A stretch of DNA of 64,000 nt from Agapanthus africanus (GCA_030015575.1 JASDDO010000004.1:322718654-322782653); one strand, 5' to 3'. Positions 1 through 11,820 are shown, numbered from the stretch's first letter. Notes: a model not told the origin generated them from the sequence alone. Translations and numbers: made by a program.

Positions 1-46
1 GTAGAGCTAAGAAAAAAATTTGGGCACCTAAATGCAATATTCGGTC

Positions 47-87
47 GCTGAACCGCCGCTAAATGTGCCATTTAGCCACTGATCCGC
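47..87 (+). other. 41-nt leader hairpin, E1 copy
   Basis: Two 19-nt arms around a 3-nt loop. The inner 8 bp (GCTAAATG with CATTTAGC) pair perfectly and the outer part pairs imperfectly. Copies with the same 19+3+19 geometry lie at 49743-49783 (+) and 9332-9372 (- sense). Function unknown. Confidence 0.7.
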
Positions 88-993
88 GCCCAAAATTTTG
101 CTACAGTGCCCCAAATTTTTTCTGGGGCTCTAATACAAGGAAATGTGATTTTTGGAATATATAGTTTTGGTCCAGATTTGTTTATGTATTGGTTTGTACA
201 TGGGGCCGATGCGGAAAATTTTAATCAATCGAAATTTTAAATTAGTGGTTTTCTGTGCATTTGTTTCTGCGACCGTGAATATCATAGCGCGGTATAATCC
301 GACTGATTGCTATATGTATAATCAGACGTGTTTACGAACATGATATTCATGTTGATGTTTTGCACTGTGTTTATGGTCTTGTTGGATTGTCGCGATGGAT
401 AGCCCAGTGTATGTAGTGTTAGATGTAATTTTCTGTGATGTAATGTATATTCGTATTACGTAGCGAGCGTCGGACATGTGGACTGCCATCATCGCGGCTT
501 GTATTATTCTTTGGGGCGCGTTCTGATTGCGGACGTAGTCATCGTTGTATATTCAGGTTTTTATTATATACACTAGGATTGCCCCACTGCAGAGTGCTCG
601 AGTAGCCGGGTTCTAGAGAGCTACGTGCCTTCATCTTATGGCGTTGAGACTGGGGTGTCTTACTCTAGAATTGGCGGGCTATTCACCACTCGCAGGGGTA
701 TAGGATTGACCCGTGGAGGGGTGCCCAAATCACCGGATTTTGGAAGTGCTGGGTGGCCCACTCACTTCGTTGATTGGAGTTGTCTCGCTTCTGGGATTGG
801 CAGGTGGCTTGCAACGCTTGTAAGGGTCTCGGATCCGATACTACGGGCTATCTACATGACCGGGAAAATTTCATTTCATATTTGGCTCCATTTAAATGTA
901 CTTTTCCTAAATTATCTGCAGTTCCATACTGTGTTTGCTTCTGCTGTGATATTTCTGTGATATTACTTGATATCATGCGTGAGATGAATGTTG

Positions 994-1036
<43 letters not shown>
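994..1036. repeat. (CT)n then (TA)n microsatellite
   Basis: About 24 bases of CT repeat run directly into about 20 bases of TA repeat in the E1 leader. E2 and E7 have only short AT-rich stretches at the matching place. Confidence 0.95.
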
Positions 1037-1086
1037 GTAGACGGTATATATGTTTTGCATCCACACTAATCCTATTCCCGCCTTGC

Positions 1087-1107
1087 CGTAAGTTAAGTAA
1101 CCTTACG
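1087..1107 (+). other. Leader hairpin CGTAAG/CTTACG, E1 copy
   Basis: A 6-bp stem around a 9-nt loop. Relatives at 51475-51495 and 8338-8358 have CGTTAG/CTAACG instead. One base pair is swapped on both sides, so pairing is kept. Confidence 0.65.
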
Positions 1108-1624
1108 GTGAAGACCCGGGACCCTGTGGCGAATACGGATGGCATATATGTGCGTGCCTATTTTCGTTTCTTTTCTGGCATGATATGATTAATTGATGGG
1201 ACTGCATTAATTCTGATTAATGCAAGGAAAATAAACCTAAATGATGTTGTCGGAACCAATTTTTTAAAACTACTCGGTTTTCTTCAAAATAATAGATGTA
1301 TTCGTTTGCTTTGCATAGAGGTATTCGGTTAGGAATATCCTGCACCTCATTCTATGAGGGAAGAGCCTTGATCCCTTCATAGGGAGTTCTCTCTTAAGCA
1401 AAAGTTTATGTTACTAGTTTTAAATATGGAGCCTAAACTACTTCTTTTCAAAGCTATTTGGTTCCTTCAATGATATCAAGTTCATTACGTTAAAGGTTTT
1501 TCGCCAAAAACCAGCCGTAGCCCTCCACCATTTCAGATAAGTAGCTCATAGTGTACGGTAGCTAGGTGATGCTTGTCTGTAGCATGGATATGCGATTATC
1601 TAGGAAAGCAGCATAGTCACGTTG

Positions 1625-1629
1625 GTCTC
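1625..1629. repeat. Target duplication of E2, left copy (gtctc)
   Basis: gtctc precedes the left end of E2 and recurs at 11816-11820 just after its right end. Confidence 0.93.
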
Positions 1630-3858
1630 TGTTGCGCCACGGCAGCGCCCCGGCCGTCTATTCCGAGGCCAAATTGCGGAATCAAAAAATTTCCTTACTC
1701 GGAAACCGGCGCTACCGCGGACAATTAAAACCCGGATCGTTAACCATTAACCTATCCTAGCTAACTAGAGATGGGAAGAAAAGTATACCAAGTGATCCGA
1801 GTCCTCCGGTCTTCTCTTCATCGTCCCGATCTCCCGCGGAAGGTCTTGGCTCCACATCGTCGCCTCCTCGCCGGAAGGGCACCACATCGCCTGCGTCTTT
1901 TACGGGCTCCTGCCTCGATACCGAGGCAACTCGGGCATGAAGCCGGCAACTCGACATGCTCAAGATATGCTGTAGAATGTAGTGTAGAAGATGCTTGTCT
2001 CTTTGGGGTTATGTTGTTGCCATTGAGGATGATGGAGAAAACAAGGATTAGAAAAATGGTGCTTGCATTTTTCTAGCATGAAAATGAGATCAAGAAAGAA
2101 ACTCTCAAGAATGAAGCTCTCTTCTTCTTCTTCTCTCAACCATGGAAAAACTTATCATCCAAGAATAAATGGTGGAGGAAAGAATGAATATCAAACAAGA
2201 GGGAGGTGAGTGTAGGAGAGCATGAAGGGTGACCATATCCTAAACCTCATCATCACAACCTCACATCAAATTTCATCTCATATCCAATCTTAATAAAGCA
2301 TGAAAAGATGAAGGAAAAGAATGGCATCAAAAGATGCTATCATGATAAATACATTTGCAAGAAAATCCTCCACAAAGTGTAATTTGCAAAACTGCAAATT
2401 ACCCCCTCCATCGGAAAATCCGGCCGGGAAAGAACAAAGGAAAACCGGCTGGAACGGAATGCAAACTGGCAACTCCAGAAAACTGGTCCCGTAATAAATT
2501 ACAGGAAAACCCCGATACTGTGCATACACACCCGTATCTGTATTCCGACCGGATACAAATGCAATGAGACAAAATCTACACTGTACTAAACTAGGATCCG
2601 GCTTAAACCAAAGCCGGCTAGTAATATCCGTTCGATCCTGATCCGTGCAATACCGCACGTATCAGATCGAACCCTGCCATATAACTATACGGCAACTAGT
2701 ACAAACTGTCCGATCCTGATCCGTGCAATACCGCACGTATCTGATCGGACCCTGCCATATCTCCATACGGCCTCTACAGCGTTTCGCCCGAAAGCTTGAG
2801 TAACTGTAAGTGTGGTGGACTCTAAAGACTCGTCAATACAATGGTTGTGGATTTAACCACTAGCACGTCAGAGGTATAAGCCAATACGTGACGGGCCACC
2901 AGCTATTGACCAAAAGGGACGTCGATGAGGAAGCTCACCCCGACACCCAACTGAGCCTGTCAGTGACAATATCCGTACAGTCCGGTCCGTTCGTCTATGA
3001 GCATCGCATGGCGGGCCTAGGGGGTTGGTAAGAGTCAGACCCCCAAAAGCGGTACAAGTCATGTCGGAGTGTAGCCCAGAACGCCATGAGATACTACTGG
3101 AATACCTACCAGTAAATCTCCTGCCTCGGCCGAGGGCTTTGCGTAATGGCTCTCCTAGACACAGCGCGACCTCACCCCCAATACCGGGAGAGACGAACCC
3201 CTGCAGATCCGCTCACTGCCTCCATGTGGCTCGGGACTGTACCCAACTAAAACCTGTTTGCACGACTCCTTTGAGCCGTGGTAGGGTAGTAATCAAAGCA
3301 CAGTGGGAACTCACACGAGACAAATGACGATCTCAGGTCGATGAACTAACCTGTACACATGTCACCAGGGAACTGCTATCTGACGTCTGGTATAAGACCA
3401 ACTAGCAGGTTCCCGGCGAGTCCTGTCCGGTGTACTCATAACCCAATGAGCACCTGTATACATCTTAGGTGAACCAACTGACACCAGTGGCTTGTGAGAC
3501 CGGCCACCGCCCCTCGTCGGGGTCTCGACTGTATACACTAGTCTACTAATGGAGTATCGATGCCCTATCTCGAAACTCCTACGACTAGGGACCATTTAAG
3601 GATGTGCTTATAGATTACCAGCTCCCACGTATATGATCGCCATCATACTGCTGGTAGTCAAGCAAGAATCCTAGGGGCTCTATCAACGTGTAATAGCGAC
3701 ATGTCAGGTCACCTAAAGCAGTACACGATGATAAAGATAAACCAGATAGCATACTATCATCTCGAGTAAGACTGTCCTATCGGGATAGGTCCTCCCTCAA
3801 TCATTGCAATCACGTGCCTGTGATCCAATAATTGACTCTGAGGGCACTGTCTCCAACA
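1630..3858 (-). repeat. E2 3' LTR
   Basis: Equal in length (2229 bp) to the LTR at 9587-11815 and nearly identical. In element sense it starts TGTTGGAGACAGTGCC at 3858 and ends at 1630. The 60-120-codon open frames inside it occur at equal offsets in both LTRs and are not genes. Confidence 0.95.
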
Positions 3859-3870
3859 ATCTCCCACTTG
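3859..3870 (-). other. E2 polypurine tract
   Basis: Reads CAAGTGGGAGAT on the - strand, directly before the 3' LTR. This is where plus-strand priming is expected. The same tract precedes the E1 3' LTR near 15244-15255. Confidence 0.85.
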
Positions 3871-3899
3871 CACTCAAGGCTAATTATTGCGATGCCGCA

Positions 3900-5100
3900 T
3901 ACTCACAGCCCGTGTGATACCGAACACCCAACTCCTCTACTAGTCAGTCTCACAAAGCTCATTTGCGAAACTATTGCATTCGAGGAATAGCCTCAGTGAG
4001 TGGATCCGCTGTGATGTTTCTTTCTATGTCTCTCTATATCTCAAGTTCGCGGAGAAAGCCATCTCCCGAAATGAGCAATACCTGTCTTAGAATGTCTGGA
4101 TGTCTGATGGGACCTAGCTCATAAATGAACTCCAAATCCAAACTTCTTAGACTGTATCGTCAACTGAACTTAATCAGTATCCTGCGCCATGCCGCCCTCA
4201 GTATTGCCTTGGACCACCTGTCCAAAATACTGCCCCTCGTCAGAAGGGAAAACTATAACTTTGACAACCTTCTTGTCGTCCATGTCACCTTGGAAGCCTG
4301 GAATGATAACTGTCTCCCAAATGAGGCTGTCGTTATCATATCCCTAGAACATCCACTTATGTTCTAGAACTGCTTCCGACTTTTTCTCCAGGATTGGATC
4401 AATGTCAACTTATTGCATCTAGTGCAAGAACAACATCTGGTGTGGTGCTTGACATCTCATGATTGACTCAATTGCCTAAGCAAGTGATCTGTCAATCATG
4501 CGTATCCCTCTCCCCTTTAGTCTGTAAGACACCTTTAGAGAGGGTGACTCCATCACCTGCAGGTACACTACCATGCCAGGAGTCGTCCATTCTAAATACT
4601 TTTAGAATGCTGTCTAAGTACCCAGATTGGGAAACCACCCAAATCTAGATCTAAAACCATAGATCTAGTAACCAGAATGTACGATATAATATCCAAGTCC
4701 TTTGTGGAGAAACCACTGTGTGACGACCAAAGTATAACCGATCGTAGTATAGGAGTTTCTTTTCCTACTCTGTGTATGTCATCCAAATACCAGGATATCA
4801 CACCCTACTACCTTCTCAACAGATCCATCCCTTATTCTGATGAAGTCAAACCTATGACTGTCACGTCAGAAATAGATGATCTATCTCCGCTACATCTGCT
4901 TTAGTCTATAAATAGACATAAGCGTGATGACCACCAATGCTTCCGCTGCTCCCACTGACTACGACAACCCTCTGCCAGAGTCATATAGACGTGCACTTCT
5001 AAAGCTAGTTTAGAACGACGCTATACTCATCCTCCTGCCGGGTCTCACAGTCTGGAACAACAGCAATGGTAAGTCTGGGTAAACAAGAACCTCCCTGCCA
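3900..5100 (-). pseudogene. E2: decayed Copia reverse transcriptase/RNase H trace
   Basis: The reverse complement aligns with the E1 trace at 14040-15250. It includes the stretch read as SIYRLKQ near 4895-4930, a decayed form of the Angela-type SIYGLKQ reverse transcriptase motif. It is heavily broken, with many breaks, and cannot be functional. Because the LTRs are almost identical, the decay must largely predate this insertion. Confidence 0.6.
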
Positions 5101-6440
5101 CCGTCCTTGAGCATACCGAAGTACCTCTCGAGTGCCTGAGGTTACCCACCTTATCTGCGGAGTGGCCAATGGAATGTCAAATCAGATTGAATCTTTAGGT
5201 TCCTTATCAAATCTTCAGTAATCGTTTGTGGTTCTGGAATTACTTCCAGTTCTACCATACTCCCACTACTGTTTTCTGAAAAAATCCATTTTTATTAAAA
5301 CTGTGGCGAGTCAAGAACAATATCACTATTGATCTTCCAGATGGTAGAAAATCAACCCTTGTCATAGCCCGGGTCAACCCACAAACAGCCATTACAGAAA
5401 CGTGCCTCGAGTTGTCCAGTGTCTGGTTTTAAGCATAAGCCGGACAACTCCCCGTACCTTAACAATGTCAAGATATGAACTGTTCTATATCCAATATAGA
5501 AAACAGAGGCACTGATTTAATTTAACCAGATTCAAATCATGCAGCTGTCACCAGTGCATGTCAACTAAATGGAAGGAGGCCGATCAGCGTTACTCAACTT
5601 AGGAATGCTTCCAATTATGAGTAACCTGAAAGAGAAGCAATTTCTCTTCATCATTACTATCAACTGAATACCATACACAAGTATCTACATCTTCGATGAC
5701 TTTGAAGAATCCCGATACTTGCTATACCTGGTTCTCTACTATATTCAAATACATATAACTCCTCAAAACTTAGACCCTGTGTTCCTACGAAACACATGTC
5801 TAAGAACTAGAGAAGTTAAAAGTAAACAGAATATAGTGTGAGGACCAACCCCTCTGTCCTAATGGACACTGGACAACATACAATACTCTGTATAAGTCCG
5901 CTGAGTCTAACAACTCTTTCACTGTGCGTCGTAGGTTGAAAACTGTACTTATGGCTAAGAAGAATTACACCGCTGTTTAATGCTCCTTACCTAACCATCC
6001 ACTGATATAGGTAAATGTCACTGACATAATTTCAAAAGGTATATCTCACTCTATGAAAATAGACGTACAGATATATCAATTTGAAATTGGTGCACAACAG
6101 CGGATATTCAAAACCAAATATTTGCCGACCGGCAAACAGCCCAGATGATCTCCTCAAATATCACCGATTTCAACGAATCCCGATATAATGAGGATGATCA
6201 CCCTATTCCCAATAACTTACTCCCACTCAGCATCTGTAAAACCATACAGATGTGAGAATCATACCTGGTAAATACATACCCTGGAGCAAGTGTCTAACTG
6301 GGAAATCAGTTTTCCATTAACAGTACACGGTGAAACTGAAACATTGAAATGTTTCGTCGGGGTATCCTGGTATTCCTAGTAATGCCTCTTCCATTGTCCA
6401 GATTCACAACTGTAACCGTATAATTCTTTGACACCTCTCC

Positions 6441-7215
6441 AAATCCCTTTCTATGTCTTTAGTCATTACCTTCTGTACACCCCTTTAGGCCAAATGGTTT
6501 TCTTCCTTCCCTACCGTTCGGCACCAGCCTATGGTTTGGAAGAAGACTATCCAAAAAGCATAAAGGGTGTACTGTCCTAATCCTAGGAGCACTCGCAACG
6601 CGAGAGAAGGTGAAGATAAAAGACATCTGAATGTACTTTATTCCTATTTCTCCTGAACCAGAATCCATCCCCGAACTGGAACATGTTCCTTTCGAGTTCG
6701 TATATAACCATACGATGGAGTATCCAATAAACTGTGGATCTTCGTAGTGATACGGAGTGTCCTGGAGAAATACAAAGGTGATTTAGGATTGGCGAAGAAA
6801 TACTTGGTTTGGTCGTGAATATCAGTCGCAATTTACTTTGCCCTCCTACTAATCCCTTGCTTTGTCTTAACTTAATACCTTCTGTACACCGTTTAGGCTA
6901 ACCGGTTTTCTTCATTTCCTACCGGTCGGCACCAGCCTATGGTTTGGAAGAAGACTATCCAATTTGCGTAATAGGTGTACTACTCCTAAACCAAGGAGTA
7001 CTCGCAACCTGAGAGAAGGTGAAAAGAAAAGACAACTGAATAGTCCTATCCGTTTTCTCCAGAACCAGAAACCATCCTCGAAGTCCTTCGAGTTCGTATC
7101 TAACCATACGATGGTTTTGTCCAATGGAAGTGGACGTTCGCAGTAATACGGGGTGTCCTGGAGAAAAGGGTAAAAGTAGGAGTGGCAATGAGGTTTGCAA
7201 CTCTGACAATCCAAA
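6441..7215 (-). repeat. Tandem duplication, period about 409 bp, inside E2
   Basis: The segment starting near 6441 repeats near 6850. Both copies include the same words, such as CACCAGCCTATGGTTTGGAA (near 6521 and 6930). E1 has one copy, in + orientation, around 12330-12670, so the duplication arose in the E2 lineage or was lost in E1. Confidence 0.8.
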
Positions 7216-7593
7216 AGCCAGTGTTAAGAAGGTTCGGTCAACTTGGTTACTGAGTCATAGTCCAGGGTCGGGTCAATGGTCGCTGCCAGAGAGAGAGAGA
7301 GAAAAGAAACACTCAGCGTGCACTCTATCCTAGATCAGAATGGTTGTCACTTTATCTAATCAGGAAACCTCCCACTGACCTCAAATTCTCCTCCAAACCT
7401 GAAAGAAGAATTAGTCGGGGTCACCCGAGGAGTAAACTAACTCATCAGTGGGAATCGGGATCCAACTATCATCGCATGATAACTTGACGGAATCCACTCA
7501 AGTCACCACACTCCAGAAGGTATGCGCATGCCTGGCAAGTTTCAGTTCTTTTGAAACTCCCGATGTATGTTTTTACCCCTAGGACTCAAGTGA

Positions 7594-7785
7594 CCTTGGC
7601 GGAGTCAACAAATCAATGAGTCCTAGTCAAGTTCATCCCGTCATTATCTGGAGTGCATTAAACCCACCCGTACGTGTCCTTGACGGAGTCAACAAGGCCG
7701 CACGACTGTCCTAACCAATCCCATTTATGCAACAAACAAGCACCACTTAGCTACCGTACACTACGCCTTGACGGAGTCAACAAAC
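7594..7785 (-). repeat. Threefold CCTTGACGGAGTCAACAAGG module, E2
   Basis: Copies at 7594-7613, 7678-7697 and 7766-7785, spaced 84 and 88 bp. Each contains the short inverted repeat GTTGAC...GTCAA (element sense). E7 has three matching copies at 63741, 63833 and 63914. Confidence 0.75.
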
Positions 7786-7919
7786 GCAGCACGAATACTA
7801 AATAATACCCATAAGAAATGACGGAGGGCTACGATTGGTTTTTGGCGAAAAACCTTTAACGTAATGAACTTGATATCGTTGAAGGAACTGCATAGCCTTT
7901 TATAAAAATATAGTGACGA

Positions 7920-8160
7920 AAACCTTTACTAAAGAGGTCACTCCCGGTGAAGGGATCTCGGCTCTTTCCCCGTAGAATGAGGTGCAGGATATTCCAACTG
8001 AATACCACGATGCAAAGCAAAAGTAATCGGCTATAGTGAAGTTAATGCCCTGACGCAAACTTCTGTCCAAGGGGTCACTCCCGGTGAAGGGATCTCGGCC
8101 CTTGCCTCGTCGACTGAGGAGCAGGATATTCCAAATGAATACCACGATGCAAAACAAAAG
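7920..8160 (-). repeat. Twofold GGGAGTGACCCC leader module, E2
   Basis: Two units of about 100 bp (near 7925-8020 and 8060-8155), each with TCACTCCCGGTGAAGGGATC on the + strand. E7 has two units near 51665-51765 and 51820-51905. E1 has one near 1305-1385. Confidence 0.75.
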
Positions 8161-8337
8161 TGAACGTCCTTGCAACAACAGCTTTTTGAAAAATGTTCCA
8201 ACAACATCAGAATAGGTTTGTTTATCTTGCATTGATCCGAATCAACGCAGTCCCATCAAATGATCACACCAATAAAGAACGAAAATAATGATGTACGTAT
8301 ATGCCATCCGCATTCGCCACTGGGTCCCGTCATCACC

Positions 8338-8358
8338 CGTTAGGTTACTTAACTAACG
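8338..8358 (-). other. Leader hairpin CGTTAG/CTAACG, E2 copy
   Basis: A 6-bp stem around a 9-nt loop, matching hairpins at 1087-1107 and 51475-51495. Confidence 0.65.
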
Positions 8359-9331
8359 ACAGAGCGGGGACTGGACTAGCGCGGATGCAAAACATATACA
8401 ACATCTACTAATATATATACCAATATATAATTTTCGCTCAAGGCGTGATAAGAATGCAACATCACAGAAATGTACAGCATCACAGAACAATACAGATATC
8501 TGGAAGCCCCGGGTTTCACAGAGCCGCTGCTGAAACCCGACGTTCCCCTGGTCGTGTGGATAGCCTGTGCAATGAAATCCTAGACCCCTACGGGCGCGGC
8601 AAGTCACCCGCCAAAACCTGAAGTGAGGCAGCCCCCTTCAGCACCGTGAATGGACCACCCAGCACTTCACGGAATTCGGTAACTTGGGCACCCCTCCTGG
8701 GTCAACCTGTACCCCCTACGAGTGCGGCGAATAGCCCGCCAATCCTAGAGTGAAGCCCCCTCCGTCTCAATGCCATGAGATGCAGGCCCGTTGCCCTCTA
8801 GAACCCGGCTATCCGTGCACCCCTCCGCGGGGTAATCCTAGTACAGAAAGTAAAATATACATACACCGGGTACATCAACCGCAACCAGGTCGTGCCCCAA
8901 AAGAATAATACAAACAGGCAGTGACGGCAGTCCACATGTCGGACGCTCGCCCCGCAATATCAAAAGTACATAATACAACAAAAACTGTACTAGCATTGCA
9001 TCCAGACTATCCCCCACGACCGATCCGCAACAACACAACATAAACATAGAACATCAACGTGAAAGTCACGTTCGCAAATCCGTCTAACCGGGCTATAGCA
9101 GTTAGACGGGATTTACCGATCAAGTGACATTCACGGTCGCAGATATAATGTAAATACTGTGAAATAATGTGTTTAAAAATATCCGATCAATCAAACAATT
9201 AACAAGTGGGCCCCCAAGTAATACTGTAGCAGTCACAGAAGATCTGGGCCCAAATTTAATATCCCAAAAGCCCTATTTTCATCCCAGAAAGCAACTGAAG
9301 AAAAACGAACAAGTGACCTCACCATAGTGCG

Positions 9332-9372
9332 GCGGAACCGCGGCCCAAAGAGGGTTTTGGCCGCGGTTCCGC
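9332..9372 (-). other. 41-nt GC-rich leader hairpin, E2 copy
   Basis: Arms GCGGAACCGCGGCC (9332-9345) and its exact complement (9359-9372), with three more A-T pairs inside. It lies about 214 nt after the primer site in element sense. It includes the 16-mer GCGGCGGAACCGCGGC (9329-9344) that is also found in E10. Confidence 0.85.
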
Positions 9373-9573
9373 GCTCCAACTAGGGAATCACTCTATCGTT
9401 TTTCTACAGTAGCCTTATATTTTCCAGCACATCATTTTTCTGCAACCTGAAAAATTTTTAGACACCAAAAAATTTCAACAGAAAACTGATGTGAACAAAA
9501 ATGAGGTTTTTGGAATTTTGGTCGATCGGATAAGCAAAACGCATTAGAAAAAGCTAGGCAAGGTTAATGGCCT

Positions 9574-9586
9574 GGCTCTGATACCA
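9574..9586 (-). other. E2 primer binding site (initiator Met tRNA)
   Basis: Reads TGGTATCAGAGCC on the - strand and touches the 5' LTR end. It complements the 3' end of plant initiator Met tRNA, the usual Copia primer. Confidence 0.93.
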
Positions 9587-11815
9587 TGTTGCGCCACGAC
9601 AGCGCCCCGGCCGTCTATTCCGAGGCCAAATTGCGGAATCAAAAAATTTCCTTACTCGGAAACCGGCGCTACCGCGGACAATTAAAACCCGGATCGTTAA
9701 CCATTAACCTATCCTAGCTAACTAGAGATGGGAAGAAAAGTATACCAAGTGATCCGAGTCCTCCGGTCTTCTCTTCATCGACCCGATCTCCCGCGGAAAG
9801 TCTTGGCTCCACATCGTCGCCTCCTCGCCAGAAGGGCACCACATCGCCTGCGTCTTTTACGGGCTCCCGCCTCGATACCGAGGCAACTCGGGCATGAAGC
9901 CGGCAACTCGACATGCTCAAGATATGCTGTAGAATGTAGTGTAGAAGATGCTTGTCTCTTTGGGGTTATGTTGTTGCCATTGAGGATGATGGAGGAAACA
10001 AGGATTAGAAAAATGGTGCTTGCATTTTTCTAGCATGAAAATGAGATCAAGAAAGAAACTCTCAAGAATGAAGCTCTCTTCTTCTTCTTCTCTCAACCAT
10101 GGAAAAACTTATCATCCAAGAATAAATGGTGGAGGAAAGAATGAATATCAAACAAGAGGGAGGTGAGTGTAGGAGAGCATGAAGGGTGACCATATCCTAA
10201 ACCTCATCATCACAACCTCACATCAAATTTCATCTCATATCCAATCTTAATAAATCATGAAAAGATGAAGGAAAAGAATGGCATCAAAAGATGCTATCAT
10301 GATAAATACATTTGCAAGAAAATCCTCCATAAAGTGTAATTTGCAAAACTGCAAATTACCCCCTCCATCGGAAAATCCGGCCGGGAAAGAACAAAGGAAA
10401 ACCGGCCGGAACGGAATGCAAACTGGCAACTCCAGAAAACTGGTCCCGTAATAAATTACAGGAAAACCCCGATACTGTGCATACACACCCGCATCTGTAT
10501 TCCGACCGGATACAAATGCAATGAGACAAAATCTACACTGTACTAAACTAGGATCTGGCTTAAACCAAAGCCGGCTAGTAATATCCGTTCGATCCTGATC
10601 CGTGCAATACCGCACGTATCAGATCGAACCCTGCCATATAACTATACGGCAACTAGTACAAACTGTCCGATCCTGATCCGTGCAATACCGCACGTATCTG
10701 ATCGGACCCTGCCATATCTCCATACGGCCTCTACAGCGTTTCGCCCGAAAGCTTGAGTAACTGTAAGTGTGGTGGACTCTAAAGACTCGTCAATACAATG
10801 GCTGTGGATTTAACCACTAGCACGTCAGAGGTATAAGCCAATACGTGACGGGCCACCAGCTATTGACCAAAAGGGACGTCGATGAGGAAGCTCACCCCGA
10901 CACCCAACTGAGCCTGTCAGTGACAATATCCGTACAGTCCGGTCCGTTCGTCTATGAGCATCGCATGGCGGGCCTAGGGGTTTGGTAAGAGTCAGACCCC
11001 CAAAAGCGGTACAAGTCGTGTCGGAGTGTAGCCCAGAACGCCCTGAGATACTACTGGAATACCTACCAGTAAATCTCCTGCCTCGGCCGAGGGCTTTGCG
11101 TAATGGCTCTCCTAGACACAGCGCGACCTCACCCCCAATACCGGGAGAGACGAACCCCTGCAGATCCGCTCACTGCCTCCATGTGGCTCGGGACTGTACC
11201 CAACTAAAACCTGTTTGCACGACTCCTTTGAGCCGTGGTAGGGTAGTAATCAAAGCACAGTGGGAACTCACACGAGACAAATGACGATCTCAGGTCGATG
11301 AACTAACCTGTACACATGTCACCAGGGAACTGCTATCTGACGTCTGGTATAAGACCAACTAGCAGGTTCCCGGCGAGTCCTGTCCGGTGTACTCATAACC
11401 CAATGAGCACCTGTATACATCTTAGGTGAACCAACTGACACCAGTAGCTTGTGAGACCGGCCACCGCCCCTCGTCGGGGTCTCGACTGTATACACTAGTC
11501 TACTAATGGAGTATCGATGCCCTGTCTCGAAACTCCTACGACTAGGGACCATTTAAGGATGTGCTTATAGATTACCAGCTCCCACGTATATGATCGCCAT
11601 CATACTGCTGGTAGTCAAGCAAGAATCCTAGGGGCTCTATCAACGTGTAATAGCGACATGTCAGGTCACCTAAAGCAGTACACGATGATAAAGATAAACC
11701 AGATAGCATACTATCATCTCGAGTAAGACTGTCCTATCGGGATAGGTCCTCCCTCAATCATTGCAATCACGTGCCTGTGATCCAATAATTGACTCTGAGG
11801 GCACTATCTCCAATA
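9587..11815 (-). repeat. E2 5' LTR
   Basis: 2229 bp, equal in length to the copy at 1630-3858 with about 20 differences. It is followed by the target duplication gtctc at 11816-11820. Confidence 0.95.
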
Positions 11816-11820
11816 GTCTC

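Larger units (their letters stand above)
1..1629 (+). mobile_element. E1: leader of an Angela-like Copia element, left part
   Basis: Non-coding leader of an old LTR element whose 5' LTR lies left of the window. It aligns piece by piece with the leader of E7 (49541-52020) and with the reverse complement of E2 (about 7800-9573). Shared parts are a 41-nt hairpin near the start, a GGCGGG module near 670-830, a CT/TA microsatellite, a CGTAAG hairpin and a GGTTTTT...AAAAACC hairpin at 1495-1512. No gag or integrase sequence is recognisable. The element is interrupted at 1629 by E2 and resumes at 11821. Confidence 0.75.
5101..9573 (-). other. E2: 4.5-kb structured non-coding leader
   Basis: Lies between the primer site and the RT trace, where gag, protease and integrase would normally be. 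I see no such coding. In element sense it holds a 41-nt hairpin, two GGCGGG modules, a CGTTAG hairpin, a twofold GGGAGTGACCCC module, a GGTTTTT hairpin (7837-7854), a threefold GTTGACTCCGTCAAGG module and a tandem duplication of about 409 bp. Most recur in E1 and E7. Confidence 0.6.
1630..11815 (-). mobile_element. E2: Angela-like Copia LTR element, young but non-coding
   Basis: A complete LTR element in reverse orientation, inserted in the related E1. LTRs of 2229 bp flank a 5.7-kb interior. The primer site TGGTATCAGAGCC abuts the right LTR, and the purine tract CAAGTGGGAGAT abuts the left LTR. LTR start TGTTGG, this purine tract and initiator-Met priming are typical of Angela/BARE-type Copia elements. 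The LTRs differ at only about 20 sites (about 0.9%), so insertion was recent. The interior nevertheless holds only a heavily broken trace of reverse transcriptase and RNase H, with many breaks, and no recognisable gag or integrase. It was probably moved by proteins of another copy. Confidence 0.9.

Noticed and set aside
2290-2658. 122-codon - strand frame, repeated at 10247-10615
   Set aside because: Inside the E2 LTRs. Duplicated only because the LTR is.
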